64,000 bases of DNA, taken from Nitrosopumilus sp. Lineage in GTDB: Archaea; Thermoproteota; Nitrososphaeria; Nitrososphaerales; Nitrosopumilaceae. Position numbers and translations under genes: made by a program. The stretch's first letter is position 1. Each line of letters starts with the position of its first letter. The stretch is from assembly GCF_025699125.1 (NCBI RefSeq), contig NZ_JAILWC010000003.1, forward strand, positions 124,001 to 188,000, in the 5' to 3' direction. This document shows, piece after piece, positions 1 to 8,229 of the stretch. The notes under the pieces were generated by a model. The model did not search any database and was not told where the DNA came from. It saw only the letters and a list, made by a program, of their open reading frames with translations.

Positions 1-290
1 TTTTAGAAACAAATGAACAATTCAAGAGAAATAAATTATAATTTTTCAAAATCTCTAACTTCAAATTCATATATCCTAAAATAATTAGTTACAAAATAAT
101 CACTAATAGAAAATACACTTTCATTTTGATAATTTTTCAAAATTCAAATTTTTTGAATATTTTATTTGTAATTTAAAATATTTGTACACCAATTTTGTCA
201 AAACTTATTGAAATATTGTAGAAAAATTCGCAATTAAAAATTATATTATAAAATCATTTTTTGATAATAACTATTCTATAAAATCTAATC
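1..290. other. AT-rich non-coding left edge
   Basis: This stretch before the first gene is very AT-rich, with long T and A runs. I see no convincing reading frame, tRNA or repeat. It lies beyond the 3' end of the leftward flavin reductase gene and may hold that gene's terminator and part of a gene cut off by the window edge. Confidence 0.5.
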
Positions 291-815
291 CTATCGTAAT
301 TTAGATCCCATCTCTAAAGTTTCATCCACCATCTCTTTTAGTCTATTTTGTGCATCTGCATCTAGCATGTTATTTTCCTTAACTGAATCTGTAGTTAAAA
401 ATACCGCCTTTGGATTCGTTATTACTCTAAAATATGATAATAACTGAGTTATCGATGTCTGAACGTCTATAAAACCAATACTTCCAGAAGCTAAAATTGT
501 CATTCCTGCAACTTTTCCAGCCGTTTTTTTATAATTGATATATTCAAATAAATTTTTCAATGACGAACTAAAAAATGAATTATAGATTGGTGATCCAATT
601 AACCACACATCTGCATCCATTATGTCATTTGCTGCGGTCTTTGTAGCTTCATTATATTCTTCATCTGGTCCTCTGTAACATTCAATCTGACCTTCTGATA
701 AATTAATTAATTTTGTTTCTTGATTTTTTGATTTTGTATAATCATAAACATATTTCATAACAATTTGTGTATTAGCATTCTTTCTTGGACTGCCAGAAAT
801 AACTACAACCTTCAT
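291..815 (-). CDS. NADPH-dependent FMN reductase / flavodoxin-fold protein
   Basis: The 174-residue protein opens with a beta strand and the phosphate-binding loop SGSPRKNANT (residues 7-16), typical of NADPH-dependent FMN reductases and NAD(P)H:quinone reductases of the flavodoxin fold. The segment GSPIYNSFFSSSLKNLFE matches the second conserved block that lines the flavin. Such enzymes transfer electrons from NAD(P)H through FMN to flavins, quinones or metals in the cytoplasm; the substrate cannot be told from sequence. It stands alone, next to a tRNA gene and a second flavin-type enzyme. Length is normal for the family. The ATG start is supported by the immediate start of the first strand (KVVVISGS). 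Confidence 0.85.
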   Translation of the reverse strand: MKVVVISGSPRKNANTQIVMKYVYDYTKSKNQETKLINLSEGQIECYRGPDEEYNEATKTAANDIMDADVWLIGSPIYNSFFSSSLKNLFEYINYKKTAGKVAGMTILASGSIGFIDVQTSITQLLSYFRVITNPKAVFLTTDSVKENNMLDADAQNRLKEMVDETLEMGSKLR

Positions 816-866
816 GTATCAAGAAATTTGTTTCTGTATTTAAGTTTCCATTAATTTTTAATTAAG

Positions 867-959
867 CGGGCTTGGAGGGCTTCGATCCCTCGACCTGTAA
901 CTTAGGAGGCTACTGCGCTATCCATGTTGCGCGTCAAATTGACTCTGCGCCACAAGCCC
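867..959 (-). tRNA. tRNA-Arg (anticodon CCT) with D-loop insertion
   Basis: Read leftward, the acceptor strands GGGCTTG and CAAGCCC pair fully, followed by discriminator G and no encoded CCA. The anticodon arm is GTAGC-CTCCTAA-GTTAC, giving anticodon CCT (Arg, AGG codons), and the T arm is GAGGG-ATCGAAG-CCCTC. The gene is 93 nt, 18 nt longer than the 75-nt cloverleaf. The excess lies in the D loop between GCGCAG and CATGGATA. The extra segment contains GTCAA and TTGAC, which can fold into a hairpin. Archaea remove tRNA introns at bulge-helix-bulge motifs, including non-canonical positions, so this is probably a D-loop intron. The exact splice register is ambiguous because GCGCA occurs on both sides. 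Confidence 0.85.
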
Positions 960-983
960 AGCAAAAAAAATACTCTTAATTAT

Positions 984-1694
984 TTAAGCGTAATCAAGAT
1001 TATCCTTGATCATTTTTTGAATATTTTTCCAATTGTTATTTTCTTTATCATTCCATTTTTCAAAATATACAACATCTTTCAATTCTAGTCTTGGTAACCA
1101 TCCAGCAGTTTCAAGATCTGGTTTTTCTGCAAAATCATCAACATAACCTAAACACAAGTATGCAACAGGAATTACATGTTCGGGCAACTCTAAAACTTCT
1201 TTTAGAGTTTCATTTGATAGTATGCTTACCCAACCAAGGCCTACTCCTTCAGTTCTTGCTGATAACCATAAATTCTGAATTGCACAGCACACACTGTAAA
1301 GACCTGCCTCAGGAATACTTGATCTACCAATAACAAATGGTCCAAATTTTGTGGGATCATATGTTACACACAAATTTACGGGAGATTCTGAAATTCCCTC
1401 TAACTTGAATGAAAGATATTTTGATCTTTTCGGCTCTTCAATCAATTGTGATGAACGTTTTTTTTCATCCTGAAAAGATTCTTTTATTTTCTTTTTTGTT
1501 TGATCATCTTTAATTAAAATAAAATTCCATGGTTGTGAAAACCCAACTGATGGAGCATGATGTGCAGCATGAAGAATTTTTGATAAAATCTCATCTTCTA
1601 TAGGTTTGGAGGTAAAATGAGATCTTACATCTCGTCTTGAATAAATTGCCTTATAGAAGCCTCGTTTTTCATCTTCGGTAAAATCATCTGTCAA
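984..1694 (-). CDS. bluB: BluB-like 5,6-dimethylbenzimidazole synthase / nitroreductase family
   Basis: This 236-residue nitroreductase-fold protein has the N-terminal SRRDVRSHF block (residues 19-27) and HAPSVGFSQPWNF (46-58), which match BluB, the oxygen-dependent enzyme that cleaves reduced FMN to make 5,6-dimethylbenzimidazole, the lower ligand of cobalamin. The central GLGWVSIL block is also typical. Ammonia-oxidising archaea are known cobalamin producers, so the assignment fits. No other cobalamin gene is adjacent, so an ordinary FMN-dependent nitroreductase remains the alternative. It lies between two tRNA genes on the opposite strand to the second one. Confidence 0.75.
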   Translation of the reverse strand: MTDDFTEDEKRGFYKAIYSRRDVRSHFTSKPIEDEILSKILHAAHHAPSVGFSQPWNFILIKDDQTKKKIKESFQDEKKRSSQLIEEPKRSKYLSFKLEGISESPVNLCVTYDPTKFGPFVIGRSSIPEAGLYSVCCAIQNLWLSARTEGVGLGWVSILSNETLKEVLELPEHVIPVAYLCLGYVDDFAEKPDLETAGWLPRLELKDVVYFEKWNDKENNNWKNIQKMIKDNLDYA

Positions 1695-1761
1695 TATATT
1701 TCTCCTTTATTCTTCTTTTGTTAAACGTTAATAATGTCAATCTTTAGTTTTGTACTTCATT

Positions 1762-1835
1762 GGGCCGGTAGTCTAGCTGGTTAGGATACCGCCTCGACAC
1801 GGCGGTGATCGTGAGTTCGAATCTCACTCGGCCCA
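1762..1835 (+). tRNA. tRNA-Val (anticodon GAC), apparent C33
   Basis: A 74-nt cloverleaf with acceptor GGGCCGG/TCGGCCC (one G-T pair), D arm GTCT/GGAT, anticodon arm CCGCC-TCGACAC-GGCGG, variable loop TGATC and T arm GTGAG-TTCGAAT-CTCAC. The discriminator is A and CCA is not encoded. With a 7-nt anticodon loop the anticodon is GAC (Val). The base before it (position 33) is C instead of the near-universal U. The A discriminator favours Val over Asp. It ends 2 nt before the stop of the convergent LEA14-like gene. Confidence 0.88.
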
Positions 1836-1837
1836 TT

Positions 1838-2332
1838 TTAATAACCAGTTTTGAATTCTTTCTGTGCTTCGCTCCAAGAAGATTGAGTAGTGATACTTCC
1901 TTCAGCACTAAAACTAGTGATTTTATTATCTATTATTGCTTCATAAATTTCTGTATTAACATCGTCCTTACTTAAAACAAATGTATTTTTCAAAGGAATT
2001 TCGGCACCTGAACTAAACAGCGCCCTTCCAGGCAATGCAATATCTGCCGTAGAATAAATTCCAGAACCTAATAATGTTTCATCCCCATAAAGATTGTATT
2101 CTATTACTGAAACTGTAAATGTTTTATCACTTGGATTTTTTACTAGAAATGTCACTTCAAATTTTGCTTGATTATTTATTGAACTAACATCTATCAATTC
2201 TACATTTGTTAATTCAATCTCAACTTGATCAAGATCTACATTATCAAGACTAGCGTAATAAACAATTCCTCCCATTAATCCTAAAACTCCAACTACTGCT
2301 GCATAAACTGTCATCTTGCTTTGAAGAGCCAT
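1838..2332 (-). CDS. Single-TM protein with LEA14-like extracytoplasmic domain
   Basis: The 164-residue protein has an uncleaved N-terminal membrane anchor (about residues 8-28) and a beta-rich domain. The segment VTFLVKNPSDKTFTVSVIEY resembles the LEA14/'water stress and hypersensitive response' fold, where NPS/NPN sits in an Ig-like strand turn. A second protein of the same plan is encoded at 30070-30627 and shares the order anchor, VELIDVS-type strand, NPs turn, 'YNLY/YQLF' strand. The function is unknown; a cell-envelope role is inferred from the anchor. It shares an 81-nt divergent promoter region with the membrane protein at 2414. Confidence 0.7.
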   Translation of the reverse strand: MALQSKMTVYAAVVGVLGLMGGIVYYASLDNVDLDQVEIELTNVELIDVSSINNQAKFEVTFLVKNPSDKTFTVSVIEYNLYGDETLLGSGIYSTADIALPGRALFSSGAEIPLKNTFVLSKDDVNTEIYEAIIDNKITSFSAEGSITTQSSWSEAQKEFKTGY

Positions 2333-2413
2333 TCCACTGTCTCAGATTATAGATAACTAAAAAACGTTATCAAGATCCAAATACATAATATTTAATCAGA
2401 AATATCATTATCT

Positions 2414-2911
2414 ATGACTGCCTTAGAACAAGCAATTCTTACATGGATACATCTTGTTTCAGCTGCAATATGGGTAGGTGGTTCACTTTTCATTGGAATT
2501 GTTTTTTCTCCACTTCTAAAAACTATGACTAGTTCTCTTGAAGAAAGAATGCAAATTATGATTCGTGTAGGAAGACGATTTAACAAAATTGCTGTTCCCT
2601 CATTAATTATTTTGATGGCTACTGGATTATACAGTTCGCATATGTTACTTGGTAAACCTGATTTACTTGCTGCAACAAGCTATGGAACATTTCTTGTTAT
2701 TAAAATAATTCTTGTTATTGCGTTAATAATTACATATGCAATACATGTTAGAGTAATTCGTAAAGACATTGAAGAAAAAATAATGTCAAACCAAATGCCT
2801 GAATCTCAAATTCAAAAATTAAGAAAAAAAATTATTATTCTTGGAGAAATTACTGTAGTGTTGTCAGTGGCAATTTTATTTTTTGCATCTTTACTTGATG
2901 CTGGAGTTTGA
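2414..2911 (+). CDS. CopD-like four-helix membrane protein
   Basis: The 165-residue protein has about four membrane helices. The first carries WIHLVSAAIWVGGSLF (residues 12-27), a pattern of the CopD/DUF2269-like membrane domain where a His and the WxGG motif recur. The loop VGRRFNKIAVPSLIILMATG also fits. CopD domains are linked to copper handling, but this stand-alone version lacks a CopC partner, so the substrate is unproven. A TATA-like box lies near 2380-2392, about 27 nt before the start. Its 3' end overlaps the convergent rtcA by 21 nt. Confidence 0.65.
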   Translation: MTALEQAILTWIHLVSAAIWVGGSLFIGIVFSPLLKTMTSSLEERMQIMIRVGRRFNKIAVPSLIILMATGLYSSHMLLGKPDLLAATSYGTFLVIKIILVIALIITYAIHVRVIRKDIEEKIMSNQMPESQIQKLRKKIIILGEITVVLSVAILFFASLLDAGV

Positions 2912-3916
2912 TATTCCCTCGATAATTACTTCAAAACCATTAGTTAACTTCCCGACCCCATATTTACAACCTGTAATTTTTGACGTCACAAACAAATTTG
3001 TCTCCAAATGTTTTGTAATGTCTTTTATCAAAAATGTAGTTTTTCTAGGACCTAGGCTTGCAGGAACTACAAGCATATCTGCTAAATTTTCATCCACGCT
3101 TTGTAAATTATTAATAAATTTATCAAAATCCAAATCAAAACTTTGTGTTTTTTTATTAAATAATGAATCTACTCCAATAATGGAATTTTCATCAATACTG
3201 TAAATTAATAATGATGCACCCGAATCTATTGCATCTTCATTTTTAGTTTCTGTTTCTACATTAAAATTTTCATCTGATAACTTTTTTTTGATTCGTTTAA
3301 TTTCATTTCTAATTATTTCAATCGGGATTTTTGAGAATGTACAAATTAATTTTACATTATTTGTTTTTCTTTTTGAAAATAATATTGATTTCAAACGAGA
3401 AGGATATACTTGTAATTTTACTTCTCCACCTCCTTTGGGATAATAACCTCGTTTAATTAATTGAAGAGAAAATTCTATACCCATTCTTGAATATGCTTCT
3501 TTTAGAATATGCTGTGTATACTCAAAAGAAGGGCTCCACGGAACATCTGTGCCTCCCTTAATTGTTAAACTTAATTTTTTTTGGGATATTGCAACTACCG
3601 GAATTAGTACTTGTAAAATTAAAGTAATACTTCCAGCAGTACCTATATCTTCACTTAATTCTAAATTATCAAGATCTCTTGGAATGAATTTTAATTCTGT
3701 AGAACCTATTTCTGCTCCAATTACTTTTGCATTTGAAATTTTTTGAAGAATTTTAACAGCTGTTAGATGTTGTGGTCTTAATCCAGGAACTTTTCTGTTT
3801 TTTCTTATATTTTCTAAATGAATTGATTGTTTTGTAATGCATGCAAGTGTAATTGCAGAACGTATTATTTGGCCTCCTCCTTCACCAAATTCTCCATTAA
3901 TTTTCAAAAAACTCAT
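2891..3916 (-). CDS. rtcA: RNA 3'-terminal phosphate cyclase
   Basis: RtcA converts an RNA 3'-phosphate to a 2',3'-cyclic phosphate using ATP through an enzyme-AMP intermediate. The 341-residue protein starts with NGEFGEGGGQIIRSA, the family signature, has EDIGTAGSITLILQ and PKGGGEV in the middle, and near the C-terminus TKHLETN, whose His (about residue 303) corresponds to the adenylated His. Family length is about 340. I chose the ATG at 3916 because the catalytic domain begins at once; a GTG five codons upstream (3931) is possible. It is divergent from the NMN adenylyltransferase gene. Archaeal rtcA genes often stand alone, as here. Confidence 0.92.
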   Translation of the reverse strand: MSFLKINGEFGEGGGQIIRSAITLACITKQSIHLENIRKNRKVPGLRPQHLTAVKILQKISNAKVIGAEIGSTELKFIPRDLDNLELSEDIGTAGSITLILQVLIPVVAISQKKLSLTIKGGTDVPWSPSFEYTQHILKEAYSRMGIEFSLQLIKRGYYPKGGGEVKLQVYPSRLKSILFSKRKTNNVKLICTFSKIPIEIIRNEIKRIKKKLSDENFNVETETKNEDAIDSGASLLIYSIDENSIIGVDSLFNKKTQSFDLDFDKFINNLQSVDENLADMLVVPASLGPRKTTFLIKDITKHLETNLFVTSKITGCKYGVGKLTNGFEVIIEGISNSSIK

Positions 3917-3979
3917 AGTTTTTTTCACCAAGTACTCTTTATGATACTTTTTTTACAAAGAAATTTTCTATATTTCTGT

Positions 3980-4474
3980 ATGAATGGATTGTTAATAGGA
4001 CGTTTCCAACCTTTCCATTTGGGTCATCTTGAGGCATTACGATTTGCATTATCTAAAGTGGATAGATTATGGATAGGTTTGGGTAGCTCAAACAAGCCTA
4101 CAGAAAAAAGCAATCCATTTTCTGCCGAAGAACGAAAAGAAATGATTCTTTCATCAATTAATGATTCTATGAAAAAGAGAATTTCAATTTATTTTATTCC
4201 TGATTTGGATAATCATGTTAAATGGATTGAGAAAATAGATACTATTGTACCTAAATTTGATATAGTTTTTTCTAATGATGAATTAACAAATCATCTGTAT
4301 TCTAAAAGAACCGTCAAAGTAGTTCCAATTCCATTTTTGAAAAGAAATGAATTATCTGGAACCAATATTAGAGATTTGATAATTAGCGATCAAAAATGGG
4401 ATCATCTTGTTCCTGAAGGGACAAAAAATTTTTTGATAAACACTAGTGCCAATGATCGTTTAAAAAATCTCTAA
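3980..4474 (+). CDS. nadM: Nicotinamide-nucleotide adenylyltransferase (archaeal NadM type)
   Basis: The 164-residue enzyme joins NMN and ATP to form NAD. It has GRFQPFHLGH at residues 7-16 (the HxGH nucleotidyltransferase motif), GSSNKP after the second strand, and SGTNIR at 126-131, the ISSTxxR-type motif. Length fits archaeal NMNAT (about 165-180). The frame is open upstream to 3827, but that extension runs into the divergent rtcA and has no family similarity. The ATG at 3980 places the first strand MNGLLIGRF at the N-terminus, as in the family. Confidence 0.93.
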   Translation: MNGLLIGRFQPFHLGHLEALRFALSKVDRLWIGLGSSNKPTEKSNPFSAEERKEMILSSINDSMKKRISIYFIPDLDNHVKWIEKIDTIVPKFDIVFSNDELTNHLYSKRTVKVVPIPFLKRNELSGTNIRDLIISDQKWDHLVPEGTKNFLINTSANDRLKNL

Positions 4475-4513
4475 TTATAAATAAACCCCATAACACACTG
4501 TGATAGATAACAT

Positions 4514-5659
4514 ATGGAATATCTTTCAATGCTCCCAGGTCCAACAAATGTACCTAATAGAGTAATGAGAGCAATGCTTGCACCTATTATTAATCACAGA
4601 AGTGATGATTTTGTTGAATTATACACTGATGTAGTAGGAAAAACTCAACAAGTATTTGAAACACAAAATGATATTGTTGCTTTATCTGCATCTGGAACTG
4701 GTGCTGTTGAAGCTGGTGTTGTAAATTTGGTTAAAAAAGATGATAAAATCATAATTCCTGTAAATGGAGAATTTAGTAATAGATTAGCACAACTAATTGA
4801 AGGACAAGGAGCTAATGTTGTTAAACTACAAACTCCGCCTGGAGAAAATGCAACTTTTGATCAAGTAAAAGAAGCATTTGATAATAATAAAGATGTTAAA
4901 GCATTCTATGTTGTTCACAATGAAACTTCTACTGGTACAATGGTAAATTATCTTGATAAAGTATCTGATTTGACATCTAGAAATGATGCATTCTATGTTG
5001 TAGATTCTGTTTCATTGCTTGGTGGTGCTCAATTACCAGTGGATAAATGGAATATTGATGTATGTATGACTGGTGCACAAAAAGCAATTGCAGCTCCGCC
5101 AGGTATTTCACCAATATCTGTTAGTGCTAAAGCCAAAAAATACATGATAGAAAATCCACCATCTACAATGTATTTCAATCTAGCTAGATATTTCAAATAT
5201 TATGATGAAGAGAAACATACTCCTTTCACACCTGCACTTCCCTTACTTTATGCATATAGAGAAGCATTGTCAATAATGCTAGAAGAGGGATTACAAAATG
5301 TCTTTAATCGCCATAAAATTTGTTCAGATGCATTATACTCTGGATTAAGTGCAATGGGTCTTACTCCATTTGCAAAAGAAGAAGACCGTTCAATTTCAAT
5401 TGTTGCATTAAATTACTTGGAAGGACTTGAAGACAAAACTTTCAGAAATACACTAGCTGATAAATTCAAAGTGTTAGTTGCAGGCGGATTTGGTAATCTT
5501 AAAGGTAAAGTGTTTCGAGTTGGATGTATGGGAGAAGTTAGTCCATATCATGTAATGAGAACCATCTCTGCAATTTCATCTACATTAGCAATGATGGGAT
5601 ATGATGTAGATGCTCAAGCAGGACTAAAAACTGCGGAAGAAAAACTGAAAGCTCTCTAA
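4514..5659 (+). CDS. Class V aminotransferase (alanine/serine-glyoxylate aminotransferase family)
   Basis: The 381-residue PLP enzyme begins with LPGPTNVPNRVMRAML, the N-terminal signature of alanine-glyoxylate and serine-glyoxylate/pyruvate aminotransferases. It has SASGTGAVEAG (phosphate-binding turn), VVDSVSLLGG with the pyridine-N aspartate at residue 164, and TGAQKAIAAPPG with the PLP-binding lysine at 190. It transfers an amino group between a small amino acid and glyoxylate or pyruvate; the true substrate pair cannot be read off. It follows nadM by 39 nt and precedes the FKBP gene by 41 nt, so it may be its own unit. Confidence 0.85.
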   Translation: MEYLSMLPGPTNVPNRVMRAMLAPIINHRSDDFVELYTDVVGKTQQVFETQNDIVALSASGTGAVEAGVVNLVKKDDKIIIPVNGEFSNRLAQLIEGQGANVVKLQTPPGENATFDQVKEAFDNNKDVKAFYVVHNETSTGTMVNYLDKVSDLTSRNDAFYVVDSVSLLGGAQLPVDKWNIDVCMTGAQKAIAAPPGISPISVSAKAKKYMIENPPSTMYFNLARYFKYYDEEKHTPFTPALPLLYAYREALSIMLEEGLQNVFNRHKICSDALYSGLSAMGLTPFAKEEDRSISIVALNYLEGLEDKTFRNTLADKFKVLVAGGFGNLKGKVFRVGCMGEVSPYHVMRTISAISSTLAMMGYDVDAQAGLKTAEEKLKAL

Positions 5660-5700
5660 ATCCTGTTAACTTAATATAAGGAAATTCGAGACCGATCACA

Positions 5701-6459
5701 TTGACTTTCGATAAAGGATCATTAATTTTAGTAGACTATACTGCAAAAGTAAAAGACACTGAAGAAATATTTGATACCACTATTGAAGAAGATGCAAAAA
5801 AACATTCTATCTATGAAGAAAATGTAAAATATCAACCAAAATTGGTTTCAATTGGAGAAGTTAGTTATCCTGTTCTAAAAGGATTAGATGAAGCACTTGC
5901 AAAAACATCAGCTGGTGACAAACTAACAGTTGAAGTTACACCTGACAAAGGTTTCGGTGAAAGAGATTCTGGAAAAGTTAGAATGATTCCACTTAGAAAA
6001 CTAGGTGAAGATGCAGAGAAAGTCTCCGTTGGTGATACAATAGAAGTTGATAATAAAAGAGGAATTATCCGTTTTATTGGATCTGGTAGAGTGCAAATAG
6101 ACTACAACCACAGATACGCAGGAAAAACTATCTTATTTGATGTAAATGTAATAAAGTCTCTTGATTCTCCAAATGACAAAATTGATGGAATTCTTAAAAA
6201 CAGATTACCTGTTGAAGATACAAAAATTTCATTTGTCTTAAAGGATAAAGAAGTGAACATCACAATTCCTGAAGAAATTTTACGTGCTGATGGATTACAA
6301 ATCATGAAACATTTCATTCAATTAGATATTTTCAAGTTTGTTCCAACATTGGAAAAAGTGAACTTCATTGAAACCCATATAAACAAACAAACTCAGGCGA
6401 AGAATCCAGAAAAAACTCCTGAAAAAATAGAAAAAACACCTGAACAAAAAACAGCTTAA
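5701..6459 (+). CDS. FKBP-type peptidyl-prolyl isomerase, long archaeal form
   Basis: The 252-residue protein starts at TTG with GSLILVDYTAKVKDTEEIFDT, the first strands of SlyD/archaeal FKBPs. VLKGLDEALAKTSAGDKLTV and PDKGFGERD form the prolyl isomerase core, with an inserted IF-type chaperone flap (GDTIEVDNKRG to YNHRYAGKTILFDV). The YNHRLAGK-like motif is diagnostic of the SlyD-like class. About 90 residues follow, then a low-complexity tail rich in Pro, Glu and Lys (PEKTPEKIEKTPEQ). It helps fold proteins by Pro cis/trans isomerisation. The stop overlaps the convergent egsA by 4 nt. Confidence 0.9.
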   Translation: MTFDKGSLILVDYTAKVKDTEEIFDTTIEEDAKKHSIYEENVKYQPKLVSIGEVSYPVLKGLDEALAKTSAGDKLTVEVTPDKGFGERDSGKVRMIPLRKLGEDAEKVSVGDTIEVDNKRGIIRFIGSGRVQIDYNHRYAGKTILFDVNVIKSLDSPNDKIDGILKNRLPVEDTKISFVLKDKEVNITIPEEILRADGLQIMKHFIQLDIFKFVPTLEKVNFIETHINKQTQAKNPEKTPEKIEKTPEQKTA

Positions 6460-7520
6460 ATTACTTTAGTACTCTTTGCAAGATTCATTGCTTTTCTTTC
6501 TGTCATTTCAATCTCTTTGAGAATTGTGTATCTCTCAGGTCTTAATTCTTGTGCAATTATTAGTGCATCAATGATTTGTTCTTCTTTCAAACCGATTTGT
6601 CTTGCAGTTGTAGGAGCACCAAGATCTTTGAGAGCCTTTGCAATTTTTCTCCAATCCTGTCCTTGAAGTTTTGAAATCATGATTGAACCCAATCCACATT
6701 TTTCGCCATGTAATCCTTTTCCTGGTGCAATCTTATCTAATGCATGAGAAAAAAGATGCTCTGCACCAGAACATGGTCTACTGCTACCTGCAATACATGA
6801 TGCAACTCCTGCACTAATCAGAGCTTCTACAATCACTCTTGCATCTAATCCATTTTTGGCATATTTCCTTGAATTTTCTATCACAATATTTGCACTCATT
6901 AATGCTAAATCTGCTGAATATCTACCATAATATTCACCAGTTTTTTCATGACCTAATTGCCAATCCTTTACTGCAATTATGTTTGCAATCAAATCACCGC
7001 ATCCACTTGAAAGCAATCTGGTAGGTGCTTTTTTTATAATATCAATATCTACAAAAACTCCCAAAGGTGCGCTGGCAACAATTGAATGTGGTTTATCTGT
7101 TTTTACTGAAACAAATGGGCTTGCCATTCCGTCATGTGATGCTGCAGTTGGTACGCTGACAAATGGAATGTCTAAATTAAAAGAAACCATTTTTGCAGCA
7201 TCTACAGAGCGACCTCCTCCAATTCCAGCAACTATATCGGAATGATCTTTTTTGACATCTTTTTCAATTTTTTTTAGACTAGAAATTTGATTATCTTTTG
7301 ATAAATGCCATACGAATTGAATTTTTTTTGATTTTAGTGATTTTTCAATTTTTTCTTTAAGAATTTTTTTTACATGACTTCCTGAAATCAGTGATACTTT
7401 CTTTGGTTTAGTGAGGTTATGGAGAAAACCCCCAAATTCAGAGATATTTTTTTCACCTACAACAATTTGTCTTGGCAATTCCATAGTATGTGATTGCATG
7501 CGATCCTGATTTTTTGTCAT
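6456..7520 (-). CDS. egsA: NAD(P)-dependent glycerol-1-phosphate dehydrogenase
   Basis: This enzyme makes sn-glycerol-1-phosphate from DHAP, the stereospecific backbone of archaeal ether lipids. The 354-residue protein has the NAD-binding GIGGGRSVDAAKM, the SVPTAASHDGMASP block, GSSRPCSGAEHLFSHALD with a Zn-ligand His, and HGEKCGLG with another. Length matches archaeal G1PDH. ATG start; an A/T-rich box lies just upstream. It is divergent from psmB with about 76 nt between. The gene is a strong indicator that the genome is archaeal. Confidence 0.95.
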   Translation of the reverse strand: MTKNQDRMQSHTMELPRQIVVGEKNISEFGGFLHNLTKPKKVSLISGSHVKKILKEKIEKSLKSKKIQFVWHLSKDNQISSLKKIEKDVKKDHSDIVAGIGGGRSVDAAKMVSFNLDIPFVSVPTAASHDGMASPFVSVKTDKPHSIVASAPLGVFVDIDIIKKAPTRLLSSGCGDLIANIIAVKDWQLGHEKTGEYYGRYSADLALMSANIVIENSRKYAKNGLDARVIVEALISAGVASCIAGSSRPCSGAEHLFSHALDKIAPGKGLHGEKCGLGSIMISKLQGQDWRKIAKALKDLGAPTTARQIGLKEEQIIDALIIAQELRPERYTILKEIEMTERKAMNLAKSTKVI

Positions 7521-7596
7521 TATTTATGATTTCAAGTGATCAAAAAGTTATTTAAAAGGGTGAGATGCCATTCACTTTATCTTAAAAGGTGTATTT

Positions 7597-8229
7597 TTGT
7601 CAAATAATGTTGAAGAAAAAATTCTGCACGGGACTACCACTGTAGGTATCAAGGCTAAAGACGGCGTTGTCTTATGTGCTGATATGAGAGCCAGTGCAGG
7701 CTATTTTATTGCAAATAACAATACCATGAAAATCCAAAAAATTGACTTACATGCAGGATTGACTCTCGCTGGTGGCGTTGCAGATGCTCAAAACATTGTT
7801 GATATTTTACGTTATCATGCAAATCTTCACAGAGTTGAAAAACAAGGCCCAATTTCTATTCATTCACTTTCTAGACTTTGTTCATTGATATTTCATCAAA
7901 ATAGAGGCTATCCATTTATGGCTGACATTTTAGTTGGTGGTTATGATGCAAATGGTCCTGCTTTATTTAATATTGATATGTTTGGTTCAGTTGAAGAAAA
8001 ATCATATGTTACAACTGGTAGCGGCTCACCAGTAGCTTATGGTTTGCTTGAAGAAGAATATAGAGAAGATCTCACAGTTGAAGAAGCTAAAAAAATAGCT
8101 CTACGAGCTGTTAAAGCCGCAATTGTTAGAAACATTGGAACAGGCGATGGAATTAACATCGCAATAATGGATAAAGACGGATTCCGTCTTTTGACCGATG
8201 AACAAAAGAAAGCAGTTATCGAACTTTAG
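7597..8229 (+). CDS. psmB: Proteasome beta subunit
   Basis: A 210-residue Ntn hydrolase that lines the 20S proteasome cavity. The short propeptide ends with HG before TTTVGIKAKDG, so autocleavage exposes Thr13 as the catalytic Thr1. Asp29 and Lys45 stand at the positions of mature Asp17 and Lys33, so the subunit looks active. GSGSPVAYGLLEE and RNIGTGDGINIAI are typical later blocks. The start is TTG. A TTTAAAAGG box lies upstream near 7551-7559. Its 3' end overlaps the long version of the aCPSF1 start, suggesting co-transcription. Confidence 0.95.
   Translation: MSNNVEEKILHGTTTVGIKAKDGVVLCADMRASAGYFIANNNTMKIQKIDLHAGLTLAGGVADAQNIVDILRYHANLHRVEKQGPISIHSLSRLCSLIFHQNRGYPFMADILVGGYDANGPALFNIDMFGSVEEKSYVTTGSGSPVAYGLLEEEYREDLTVEEAKKIALRAVKAAIVRNIGTGDGINIAIMDKDGFRLLTDEQKKAVIEL

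Noticed and set aside
3827-3979. N-terminal extension of the NMN adenylyltransferase
   Set aside because: The extension overlaps the divergent rtcA start and adds Cys/Phe-rich sequence unlike the family. The HxGH domain begins directly at ATG 3980.
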